Assembly: GCA_902478055.1 (NCBI GenBank)
Contig: CABSJL010000047.1
Location: forward strand, 1-6,001
Reading direction: 5' to 3'
Length of the DNA stretch: 6,001 bases
From: an uncultured Veillonella sp.
GTDB lineage: Bacteria > Bacillota > Negativicutes > Veillonellales > Veillonellaceae
How positions within the stretch are numbered: position 1 is the stretch's first letter; each line of letters starts with the position of its first letter. Under the pieces are notes generated by a model. That model was not told the DNA's origin and did no database searches. It saw nothing but the letters and a program-made list of their open reading frames with translations. Both the position numbers and the translations under genes were made by a program. Shown piece by piece: positions 1 through 5,918 of the stretch.

Positions 1-365
1 TCAGCCTCTTTCAAACGTTGAATAAGCATTTGTTTTGCAGTATGGGCAGCACTACGGCCAAAGTTAGCTGGAGTAACATCAACTTCTACTACGTCACCAA
101 TTTCAAAACGTTTGTCAATTTTGCGAGCTTCTAACAAGCTAATTTCTGTTTCTGGCAATTCTACAGTTTCTACCACTTGTTTTTTAGCCATTACTTTATA
201 AACGCCTGTTTCGCGGTCAATCACAACGTAAGCATCTGGATTAGATGTTGGTTCTTTGCGATATGCTTGCAACAATGCAGCCTCTAAGGATTCAAAAATA
301 ACCTCAGGAGCAAAACCTTTTTGCTTTGTAAGCACCATTACCGCTTGAATTAATTCTTGACTCAC
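1..365 (-). CDS. nusA: Transcription termination/antitermination factor NusA, N-terminal part (3' end outside window)
   Basis: NusA binds RNA polymerase near the RNA exit channel and modulates pausing, intrinsic termination and antitermination. The visible 121 codons are essentially the N-terminal RNAP-binding domain. It begins MSQELIQAVM and ends with the helix containing GRSAAHTAKQMLIQRLKEA (about residues 103-121), which matches the family pattern leading into the S1 domain. S1 and KH domains lie beyond the window edge. The start is a GTG at 363-365; GGAGG sits at 373-377 (as CCTCC on the plus strand) with 7 nt spacing, and no better ATG in frame keeps the conserved N-terminus. The gene follows the rimP stop by 17 bp, the usual rimP-nusA arrangement, so the two should be co-transcribed. 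Identification is firm; only the length of the rest is unknown. Confidence 0.95.
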   Translation of the reverse strand, partial: MSQELIQAVMVLTKQKGFAPEVIFESLEAALLQAYRKEPTSNPDAYVVIDRETGVYKVMAKKQVVETVELPETEISLLEARKIDKRFEIGDVVEVDVTPANFGRSAAHTAKQMLIQRLKEA

Positions 366-382
366 TCGTATGCCTCCATATA

Positions 383-841
383 TTAAAAATCAAGATGTAA
401 TCGAATTTGTGCAATGGCAGACCGTTCGAATGTCATACTTTCACCATTGATAGTAAAATCGATAGTTGTGTCTGTAAAACCTTCTAATACACCAGTAAAT
501 TGTTTACTGCCATTAATCGGTTTAAATAGCTGAATATCAACATCACGACCATTATAGCGAATCAAGTCCTTATCCTTCTTAAGAACTCGATCTAGGCCTG
601 GAGAAGATACTTCCAATAAATAGTTTTCCGTAATTGGATCCTTTTCGTCGAGGACAGCACTTAATTTTTCGCTAACCATCTGACAGTCATCCAAATCTAC
701 ACCACCGGGTTTATCAAGGTAGACACGCAAATACCAATCGCGTTCACGAACGTAATCTACATCGACTAGTTCCATTTCGGTGCCGGCTATAATACCTTCA
801 ACTACAGAGGATACAAATTCCTCTACTGCTTCTCTCTTCAT
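383..841 (-). CDS. rimP: Ribosome maturation factor RimP
   Basis: RimP helps 30S ribosomal subunit maturation in the cytoplasm. The 152-aa product has the usual family size and two-domain layout. The N-terminal alpha/beta domain includes the acidic GGVDLDDC segment (residues 46-53) and the signature YLLEVSSPGLDRVL (74-87). The C-terminal SH3-like barrel runs from about residue 90 to the end. The reading frame extends 6 codons upstream to an ATG at 859, but I prefer the ATG at 841: a strong AAGGAGG (850-856) lies 8 nt before it and would be inside the coding sequence of the longer version. The next gene downstream is nusA, which supports the call by context. A sigma-A-type promoter at 972-1000 and a hairpin-containing leader precede it. 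Confidence 0.95.
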   Translation of the reverse strand: MKREAVEEFVSSVVEGIIAGTEMELVDVDYVRERDWYLRVYLDKPGGVDLDDCQMVSEKLSAVLDEKDPITENYLLEVSSPGLDRVLKKDKDLIRYNGRDVDIQLFKPINGSKQFTGVLEGFTDTTIDFTINGESMTFERSAIAQIRLHLDF

Positions 842-849
842 AGCCATCG

Positions 850-856
850 CCTCCTT
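850..856 (-). promoter_or_regulatory. Ribosome binding site that sets the rimP start
   Basis: Read on the minus strand this is AAGGAGG, a near-perfect Shine-Dalgarno, 8 nt upstream of the ATG at 841. Two other in-frame ATGs (859 and 847) lie upstream of the motif or only 2 nt after it, so the motif selects the start at 841. Confidence 0.8.
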
Positions 857-895
857 CATTACTACATCTTGTATATATCTCTTTTTTCAAAATAC

Positions 896-905
896 CCTAA
901 TTAGG
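896..905. repeat. 10-bp perfect palindrome in the rimP leader
   Basis: CCTAATTAGG is a perfect palindrome that lies between the leader hairpin and the rimP ribosome binding site. It could be a protein-binding site or chance in AT-rich DNA; nothing else in the sequence decides this. Confidence 0.3.
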
Positions 906-918
906 CTAATCATAAATG

Positions 919-944
919 AAAGAGTGGACATAAGCCCACTCTTT
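919..944 (-). terminator. Hairpin in the rimP-nusA leader, possible attenuator or terminator
   Basis: AAAGAGTGG (919-927) and CCACTCTTT (936-944) form a perfect 9-bp stem with an 8-nt loop. On the minus strand the 3' arm runs into CTTTCATTTATG, a broken U-rich tail, so termination would be partial. It lies downstream of the predicted promoter at 972-1000 and about 80 nt before the rimP start, so it is part of the mRNA leader. That makes an attenuator or RNA-stability element more likely than a simple end-of-operon terminator, although it could also stop read-through from the upstream gene. Confidence 0.5.
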
Positions 945-971
945 TAAAAGATTTATATAAAAGTCATATAT

Positions 972-1000
972 AGTATATCACATTTGCTGTGTATATACAA
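972..1000 (-). promoter_or_regulatory. Predicted sigma-A-type promoter for rimP-nusA
   Basis: On the minus strand, TTGTAT (995-1000) and TATACT (972-977) are separated by exactly 17 bp. Each box is close to the TTGACA/TATAAT consensus. The predicted transcription start is near 965, giving a leader of about 124 nt before rimP. It is the best-looking promoter in the 860-1105 gap. The gap contains no tRNA gene; in E. coli the metY tRNA occupies the equivalent place. Confidence 0.6.
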
Positions 1001-1072
1001 ATTCTACGCTTTCTTATGGGCTTTAACCATACATTCCCACTCAGTTTATTTCATATGATTATAAAATAACTC

Positions 1073-1103
1073 AAAAAATAGCATAGTCATATATAATGAT
1101 TAT
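1073..1103 (-). terminator. Weak possible terminator after the 231-aa gene
   Basis: Just past the stop codon, ATAATCAT and ATGACTAT (minus strand) can form an 8-bp stem with one A-C mismatch and a 5-nt loop. Six U residues follow, about 4 nt after the stem. The stem is AT-rich and imperfect, so termination would be inefficient at best. No better terminator is visible before the rimP promoter. Confidence 0.3.
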
Positions 1104-1105
1104 CC

Positions 1106-1801
1106 TTAGTCAACGCGTTCATTTAATCCTTTTAATATAGGACCCAAATGTTCACGTAGAACTGCAGTTAAATCATCTAAATTTTTAGCATCTAGGTGAT
1201 GGTCTATTTCAGGATAGTTTTTATAACGAAGCTCTGCAAAGTATTCATCTCGTAATTCGTTATAATATAGCAATAATCCTGTACATTCGTCCATCTTACG
1301 ATACTCGCCGATAATAAAAGAACCATTAATCATCCGGATTGCATGAGCTGGATCAACATCACATACAAAGCCTTCTAGTTCTTTAGGCATAACCTCGGAA
1401 AAATCCCATTCAGGAATGCCTCGACGACGATAGGTAAAGGTAAAGTTATTCGCTGGCTTTATTAACATATTCGTTAACCCTTTGACACAGCGATCTTGTA
1501 ATCCTTGCCAAAACGACTCTAAATCAGCACGTACAAAAGAAATATCAACAAAGGAAAACAGTGGCATTTCAATATGTACTGTATAGTCCTCTACCTCTTT
1601 ATCATATAGGGCAGACCATCGCCACCCCAAATCATTTTGATAATGGAAAATGGGTACCTTTAATACCTCTTCACCGGCTCCGAGACGCTCAAGTAGTGCC
1701 GTAAAATCAGCTTCATTGGACGCCACTAAGGTAAAGCCCTCAATTTGCTGAGGCAACCATGAATAATCTAATGCTTTACAAGCTTCAATAATCGTTTCCA
1801 T
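1106..1801 (-). CDS. Uncharacterised 231-aa protein coupled to a lytic transglycosylase gene
   Basis: I do not recognise this protein. The product begins METIIEACKALDYSW and ends GLNERVD. It has no signal peptide and no membrane segment, and it looks acidic, so it is probably cytoplasmic and soluble. Visible landmarks are an aromatic-rich stretch HYQNDLGWRWSALY (53-66), a short basic run YRRRG (124-128), a cluster of acidic and tyrosine residues around 177-196, and a leucine-rich amphipathic C-terminal segment (about 208-226). None is a catalytic motif I can name. The ATG at 1801 has GAGG (1808-1811) 6 nt upstream. Its first 17 bp overlap the end of the transglycosylase gene, which suggests translational coupling and shared transcription. 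Normal codon use and length support a real gene; function is open. Confidence 0.8.
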   Translation of the reverse strand: METIIEACKALDYSWLPQQIEGFTLVASNEADFTALLERLGAGEEVLKVPIFHYQNDLGWRWSALYDKEVEDYTVHIEMPLFSFVDISFVRADLESFWQGLQDRCVKGLTNMLIKPANNFTFTYRRRGIPEWDFSEVMPKELEGFVCDVDPAHAIRMINGSFIIGEYRKMDECTGLLLYYNELRDEYFAELRYKNYPEIDHHLDAKNLDDLTAVLREHLGPILKGLNERVD

Positions 1802-2339
1802 ATAATGCCTCGTACTTTTCTTGATACTGTAAGACAGCTTTTACATAGCTACGCGTTTCAGGAAAAGGTATGGTATCAACCATGCCATTCCATTTATTCT
1901 CATTGAGCCAAGATTCCACATGACCACGTCCCGCATTGTACGCAGCTAACGCTTGCACCTCATCACCATTAAATTCCTTTAACAAATGGCCTAGGTACCA
2001 TGTACCTAACTCAATATTAGTTTCCGGCTCTTTTAACTGGCGATCTGTATAATTGCCATGTCCAACTTGTTGAGCTACCCATCGCGCTGTATCTGGCATA
2101 AGTTGCATCAATCCAAGGGCGCCTGTTTCAGATTCGGCAGTATTCTTATATTTACTTTCAGCTAAGATAACGCTAGCCACCAAAGAGGGTGGTACTTGTT
2201 CCTTATCAGCTGCAGCCATCACTACATCTCTATAGTTAAAGGGGTACGCCACTTGACGCGCTATAGGATCATCTAAATGAGTAAAATAAAACCACCCAAG
2301 TACGACGCACGATAGCGCCGTTGCCGTTGCACGTTTCAT
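1785..2339 (-). CDS. Small lytic transglycosylase, SLT/GH23 type
   Basis: Lytic transglycosylases cleave the MurNAc-GlcNAc bond of peptidoglycan to leave 1,6-anhydroMurNAc. The 184-aa product has a short N-terminal hydrophobic segment (about residues 4-19), giving a signal peptide or anchor and pointing to the periplasm. The catalytic domain fills most of the rest. It shows the catalytic glutamate in AESKY (E61), GLMQLMP (76-82), NIELGTWYL (108-116), AAYNAG (132-137) and ETRSYV (161-166), the ordered motifs of the SLT fold. Cys11 is not in a convincing lipobox. I start at the ATG at 2339 because AAAGGGGG (2344-2351) lies 4 nt before it and the signal-like segment begins there; an in-frame GTG at 2402 would put 21 unrelated residues in front. 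Its small, single-domain form resembles transglycosylases found next to coaE in other Firmicutes. Confidence 0.92.
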   Translation of the reverse strand: MKRATATALSCVVLGWFYFTHLDDPIARQVAYPFNYRDVVMAAADKEQVPPSLVASVILAESKYKNTAESETGALGLMQLMPDTARWVAQQVGHGNYTDRQLKEPETNIELGTWYLGHLLKEFNGDEVQALAAYNAGRGHVESWLNENKWNGMVDTIPFPETRSYVKAVLQYQEKYEALYGNDY

Positions 2340-2343
2340 ATAT

Positions 2344-2351
2344 CCCCCTTT
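2344..2351 (-). promoter_or_regulatory. Ribosome binding site that sets the transglycosylase start
   Basis: Read on the minus strand this is AAAGGGGG, purine-rich, 4 nt before the ATG at 2339. The alternative GTG start at 2402 has only a weak AGG close to it, so this site favours the shorter protein with its signal-like N-terminus. Confidence 0.65.
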
Positions 2352-2390
2352 CCTTACACAATCTTTATCCGATTTTGATATCGGTACAAT

Positions 2391-2420
2391 ATAGTAATAC
2401 ACCTAATGGTAGGTTACTAT
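2391..2420 (-). other. Bipartite stem-loop in the transglycosylase leader
   Basis: ATAGTAA (2391-2397) pairs with TTACTAT (2414-2420), and inside it CCTA (2402-2405) pairs with TAGG (2410-2413). The result is 7 + 4 bp with a 4-nt one-sided bulge and a 4-nt loop. No U-run follows on the minus strand, so it is not an intrinsic terminator. It lies downstream of the predicted promoter at 2442-2450 and would fold in the mRNA leader. A second small hairpin, CCGAT/ATCGG at 2369-2384, lies between it and the ribosome binding site. Role unknown. Confidence 0.4.
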
Positions 2421-2441
2421 TATATAAAATTTTATGGGCTT

Positions 2442-2450
2442 ATTATACCA
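2442..2450 (-). promoter_or_regulatory. Predicted extended -10 promoter for the transglycosylase operon
   Basis: The minus strand reads TGGTATAAT, a perfect TATAAT with the TGn extension. There is no good -35 box at the usual distance, as is common for extended -10 promoters. Transcription would start near 2435, giving a leader of about 95 nt. The gap between coaE and this gene (2340-2495) has no clear coaE terminator, so read-through from polA-coaE is also possible. Confidence 0.5.
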
Positions 2451-2495
2451 TTTAATACTAATTTTTATATACCAATTTTAGTACATAATAGGTAA

Positions 2496-3110
2496 TTATT
2501 TTGATTCTTGTAAAACTGTCTCTATACGCTCATTCCAAATGGTATTCAACTGTACTGTTAAATCATGAGGCGTACCATTATTATCAATGATTATATCTGC
2601 ATAGGCACATTTATCATCAAGTCGCATTTGACTATTAATACGAGCAAGGGCATCCTCTCGCGTATATCCATTACGACTCATTAAGCGTTCAATTTGAGTC
2701 GTTTCATTCACATATACGAGCCACACCTCATCCATCATGGTATACCATTCCCCTTCTATAAGTAATGGAATATCATAGATTAAAATTGGCGTATTACCTT
2801 GTTCATATTGAGATGTCAATTCCATAATACGATTGCGTATATGTGTTTTTAGACAGCTATTTAATAATTGTCGTTTTTCTTCATTGTGAAAGACTATAGC
2901 ACCAAGCGCTTCACGATTGAGTGTGCCATCATCATGTAAAACATGAGAACCAAAGGTATCTACAATGGCTTTTAAGCCTTCAGTACCCGGCTCTACTACT
3001 TCACGAGCTACAATGTCAGCATCGATATAGGGTATCCCTTTGTCCTTAAAATAGGTAAGGACTGTACTCTTGCCTGATGCAATACCACCAGTTAAGCCTA
3101 TTTTAAACAT
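2496..3110 (-). CDS. coaE: Dephospho-CoA kinase
   Basis: CoaE phosphorylates the 3'-hydroxyl of dephospho-CoA with ATP, the last step of coenzyme A synthesis in the cytoplasm. The 204-aa length is typical. The protein opens with the P-loop GLTGGIASGKST (residues 5-16). It then shows YIDADIVAREVVEPG (28-42, the family's DAD/R region that binds substrate), IYDIPLLIEG (111-120, the DxPLL motif), RNGYTREDALARINSQ (146-161, the lid with conserved arginine) and ADIIIDNNGT (171-180). All key motifs are intact. The ATG at 3110 has AGAAGG about 5 nt upstream. It follows polA by 34 bp with no visible terminator or promoter between them, so the two are probably co-transcribed. In B. subtilis the order is polA-mutM-coaE; here mutM is not in between. 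Confidence 0.96.
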   Translation of the reverse strand: MFKIGLTGGIASGKSTVLTYFKDKGIPYIDADIVAREVVEPGTEGLKAIVDTFGSHVLHDDGTLNREALGAIVFHNEEKRQLLNSCLKTHIRNRIMELTSQYEQGNTPILIYDIPLLIEGEWYTMMDEVWLVYVNETTQIERLMSRNGYTREDALARINSQMRLDDKCAYADIIIDNNGTPHDLTVQLNTIWNERIETVLQESK

Positions 3111-3144
3111 ATATACCTTCTAACATGTAATACTATTAACTAAA

Positions 3145-5766
3145 CTATTTTACCAATGCCCAGTTCTCAGCATGATGCACATCTACAATAAGAGGAACAT
3201 GTAATTCTACTACAGATTGCATTGTAGAACGCAATACTTCTTCAACTGCTTCTAATTCTTCATTTACTACTTCTAATACAAGTTCGTCATGTACTTGTAA
3301 TAAAAGTCGAGATTTGAAGTTTCCTTCCTCTAACTTTTGCTCAACTTGGTTCATTGCTAACTTGATAATATCTGCAGCAGTACCTTGAATTGGTGTATTC
3401 ATCGCCGTACGTTCAGCAAAGGAACGACGGTTAAAATTGCGGCTATTAATATCAGGAAGTTCGCGTTGACGGCCGAACATAGTGCGAACCTTACCAGTTT
3501 CATGGGCCTCCTGAACCATACGATCCATGTACTCTTTAACCTTAGGATAACGGCTAAAGTATAAATCAATATAGTTTTTAGCTTCTCCCCGTGTGATACC
3601 AAGGTCGCGAGATAAGCCAAAGTCAGAAATACCATAAATAATACCAAAGTTAATAGCCTTTGCATGAGAACGCTCTTCGCTTGTTACATCCTCTTGGGCT
3701 TTACCTAGTACCTCTGCTGCGGTAAAGCGATGAATATCCTTTCCATCAACGAAAGCTTTAATTAACGCTTCGTCACCAGATAGATGCGCTAAAATGCGCA
3801 ACTCAATTTGGGAGTAATCGGCACTAACTAATGTATCGTACCCCGCACCTGGATAGAATAAGGCACGAATTTCACGGCCTTTTTCTGTACGAACAGGAAT
3901 ATTTTGTAAGTTAGGATCAGAGGAACTAAGACGTCCTGTAGCTGTAACCATTTGATTAAATGTAGTGTGAATACGTTTAGTCTTATCATTAATAAGGACT
4001 GCTAAGCCTTCACAATAAGTGGATACTAGCTTTGCTACAGAACGGTAGGCCAAGATTTTTTCAACGATTGGGCTTTCATTACGCAACATATCGAGTACTT
4101 CAGCATCTGTGGAGTATCCAGTCTTAGTTTTCTTAATAACTGGCAAGTTCATCTTTTCGAATAAAATAACACCTAGCTGTTTAGGAGAGTTAATGTTGAA
4201 AGTTTCACCTGCCAAATCATAAATCTCTTGTTGTACTTGGGCTAATTCATCTTTAAAGCGAGCTGTCGTTTCAGCCAGCTTATTTGTATCAATATATATA
4301 CCATTTTTCTCCATTACTACTAATGTATGAATCAATGGCAACTCAATCGTTTCATATAAAGACCATAACTCTTCACGTCGAGCAGATTCACAAGCTACAT
4401 CATTCATAGCAAGTAAAGCTTTCACCATAGATACGCACTCTACATCTACGCTACCGCTGGCAATGCTAGGCACAGAGAAACGTTCCGTTAAATATAGATA
4501 ACCATAGTTAGTACGTGTTGGATCTAACAAGTATGCTAGAAGAGACATATCATGGATACGTGCAGTGTTATCATTATTAAACAAAGAGATTTCAGCTGGT
4601 GACTCTTCACCTAATGCTTCTATTAGTTCTTTTGTTTGAGTAGTAACAATGGCCTTAGCCCCTTGTAATACTGCTAGAACAGCCTTTGTATCATTTGTTT
4701 TAACGATAGTATCACCATTAGAAAGATAGGCAGTCTCGATTGTTCTAAATGGAGTTTTTCCATCGAGCACAACATGAACTGCTACTGTTTTATCTGTATA
4801 GAAGTCAGGAGTAAGAGCCTTAGCATCAGCTAAATCGTCTAGAGAAATTTCCTCTTGTGGTGCAAAAAGAGAGCCTGGGTCACCAAAAGCTGCTTCCTCT
4901 CCGCCCATTACTTGTACAATTCTAGGTGTTAATTTAGTAAAACCAAGAGTTTCAAATAAAGGCTGTACCTCAGAGGTATGGAAATTTTGCACAAAGTCTT
5001 CTACCTTGTAAGATAAGTCCATATCCGTTTTGATAGTAGCTAACTCACGAGATAAGAACGCTAAGTCTTTATTTTCAACGAGTCGCTCTTTTAATTTCTT
5101 ACCAGAAATATCTTCAATATGGTCATATACAGACTCAAGATTACCGTATTCTGTAATCAATTTAAGAGCCGTTTTTTCACCTACACCTGGTACACCTGGA
5201 ATATTATCGGAAGAATCCCCCATAAGAGCTTTCATTTCGATAACCTTATCAGGACCATAACCATAAAGTTCCTCCATGTTATCAAGAGTAACCTCTAACA
5301 TGTCAGAAATGCCTTTTTTAGTTAGGAATACATGACTATGCTCTGTTACGAGTTGAAGGTTATCGCGGTCACCAGTAATAATTTTAACAGCCATTTCTGG
5401 TGTACCAAATTTCTTACTCAACGATCCTAGAATATCGTCCCCTTCAAAACCTTCTTCTTCAATAACACAAATGCCCAACGCTTTTAATACATCTTGAATA
5501 AGGCTAAATTGAGGTCGTAAATCCTCTGGTGCATCTGGACGATTACCTTTATATTCGCTGTACATTTCTGTACGGAATGTCTGACGACCTTTATCAAAGG
5601 CTACTGCAATATAATCCGGATTGATTTCTTCATACAATTTAATGAGCATTGTTAAGAATCCGTACACCGCATTCGTTGGAGTACCTAAAGCGGACTTCAA
5701 TGGTGGTAATGCAAAGAATGCACGGAATAACAAACTACTACCATCTATAATCATTAATTTTTTCAT
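3145..5766 (-). CDS. polA: DNA polymerase I, probably without proofreading activity
   Basis: PolA fills gaps in excision repair and removes and replaces RNA primers on the lagging strand. The 873-aa product is complete. The 5'-nuclease domain covers about residues 1-285: acidic sites D8, D58, E108/D110/D111, D133/D135 and D184/D187, with helix-hairpin-helix GVPGVGEKTA at 191-200. A 3'-5' exonuclease-like domain covers about 320-470 but lacks the usual acidic catalytic residues. The polymerase domain follows, with TATGRLSSSDPNLQNIP (608-624), motif A containing D650, the O-helix R699/K703/F707/Y711, and motif C QVHDE with D827. These align with E. coli D705, R754, K758, F762, Y766 and D882. 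I start at the ATG at 5766, with GAGG 6 nt upstream; an in-frame GTG at 5778 overlaps that site. It has its own extended -10 promoter and is followed by coaE. Confidence 0.97.
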   Translation of the reverse strand: MKKLMIIDGSSLLFRAFFALPPLKSALGTPTNAVYGFLTMLIKLYEEINPDYIAVAFDKGRQTFRTEMYSEYKGNRPDAPEDLRPQFSLIQDVLKALGICVIEEEGFEGDDILGSLSKKFGTPEMAVKIITGDRDNLQLVTEHSHVFLTKKGISDMLEVTLDNMEELYGYGPDKVIEMKALMGDSSDNIPGVPGVGEKTALKLITEYGNLESVYDHIEDISGKKLKERLVENKDLAFLSRELATIKTDMDLSYKVEDFVQNFHTSEVQPLFETLGFTKLTPRIVQVMGGEEAAFGDPGSLFAPQEEISLDDLADAKALTPDFYTDKTVAVHVVLDGKTPFRTIETAYLSNGDTIVKTNDTKAVLAVLQGAKAIVTTQTKELIEALGEESPAEISLFNNDNTARIHDMSLLAYLLDPTRTNYGYLYLTERFSVPSIASGSVDVECVSMVKALLAMNDVACESARREELWSLYETIELPLIHTLVVMEKNGIYIDTNKLAETTARFKDELAQVQQEIYDLAGETFNINSPKQLGVILFEKMNLPVIKKTKTGYSTDAEVLDMLRNESPIVEKILAYRSVAKLVSTYCEGLAVLINDKTKRIHTTFNQMVTATGRLSSSDPNLQNIPVRTEKGREIRALFYPGAGYDTLVSADYSQIELRILAHLSGDEALIKAFVDGKDIHRFTAAEVLGKAQEDVTSEERSHAKAINFGIIYGISDFGLSRDLGITRGEAKNYIDLYFSRYPKVKEYMDRMVQEAHETGKVRTMFGRQRELPDINSRNFNRRSFAERTAMNTPIQGTAADIIKLAMNQVEQKLEEGNFKSRLLLQVHDELVLEVVNEELEAVEEVLRSTMQSVVELHVPLIVDVHHAENWALVK

Positions 5767-5772
5767 AAGACA

Positions 5773-5776
5773 CCTC
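5773..5776 (-). promoter_or_regulatory. Ribosome binding site that sets the polA start
   Basis: The minus strand reads GAGG followed by TGTCTT and then the ATG at 5766, a 6-nt spacing. The alternative GTG at 5776-5778 would overlap this motif and add four residues not seen at the start of PolA proteins, so the ATG is preferred. Confidence 0.65.
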
Positions 5777-5793
5777 ACTTAATTCTATCCTTT

Positions 5794-5802
5794 ATTATAA
5801 CA
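5794..5802 (-). promoter_or_regulatory. Predicted extended -10 promoter for polA-coaE
   Basis: The minus strand reads TGTTATAAT, a perfect TATAAT with TGn extension. No good -35 lies at 16-18 bp. The start of transcription would be near 5787, leaving a leader of only about 20 nt. It sits about 20 bp downstream of the second rpsT terminator, so polA appears to have its own transcript. Confidence 0.6.
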
Positions 5803-5821
5803 TAAGGTAACTTATTATATA

Positions 5822-5854
5822 TGCAAAAAGGGACTCTCAACAGAGAGTCCCTTT
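5822..5854 (-). terminator. Second, strong intrinsic terminator after rpsT
   Basis: AAAGGGACTCTC (5827-5838) and GAGAGTCCCTTT (5843-5854) form a perfect 12-bp stem with a 4-nt loop. On the minus strand the 3' arm continues into a run of five T residues. This should end transcription from rpsT before the polA promoter. The plus-strand tail is poor in T after the stem (TTTGGAG), so it acts mainly on the minus strand. Confidence 0.85.
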
Positions 5855-5868
5855 GGAGATGTAGATAT

Positions 5869-5909
5869 AAAAAAACAACCCCGTATCGCTAGGCAACAAG
5901 AGGTTGTTG
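5869..5909 (-). terminator. First terminator after rpsT, with a competing hairpin
   Basis: On the minus strand AACAACCTC (5908-5900) pairs with GGGGTTGTT (5882-5874) to give a 9-bp stem with one G-U pair and a 17-nt loop, ending in seven T residues (5875-5869). It begins about 10 nt after the rpsT stop. The same 5' arm can instead pair with TTGTTG inside the loop: CAACAA/TTGTTG, 6 bp, 4-nt loop, at 5894-5909. The two structures exclude each other. Confidence 0.7.
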
Positions 5910-5918
5910 ACGCTCAAA

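Noticed and set aside
842..859. Longer rimP with start at 859
   Set aside because: The strong AAGGAGG would lie inside the coding sequence; it is ideally placed for the ATG at 841.
860..1105. A tRNA or small gene in the gap before rimP, by analogy with E. coli metY
   Set aside because: No cloverleaf arms, no CCA end and no open frame with a ribosome binding site could be seen; the gap is AT-rich regulatory sequence.
2340..2402. N-terminal extension of the transglycosylase by 21 residues from a GTG at 2402
   Set aside because: It would bury the signal-like segment behind an unrelated polar stretch and has no good ribosome binding site; the ATG at 2339 has one.
3399..3665. 88-codon open frame on the minus strand inside polA
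   Set aside because: It lies wholly within polA in another frame, over the most conserved polymerase motifs, and its translation shows no recognisable domain. It is a shadow of polA.
5030..5260. 76-codon open frame on the plus strand inside polA
   Set aside because: It is antisense to the conserved helix-hairpin-helix part of the 5'-nuclease domain, has no convincing protein features, and would be the only plus-strand gene in the window.
5767..5778. Longer polA starting at a GTG at 5778
   Set aside because: The GTG overlaps the Shine-Dalgarno of the ATG at 5766 and adds four residues that do not belong to the usual PolA N-terminus.
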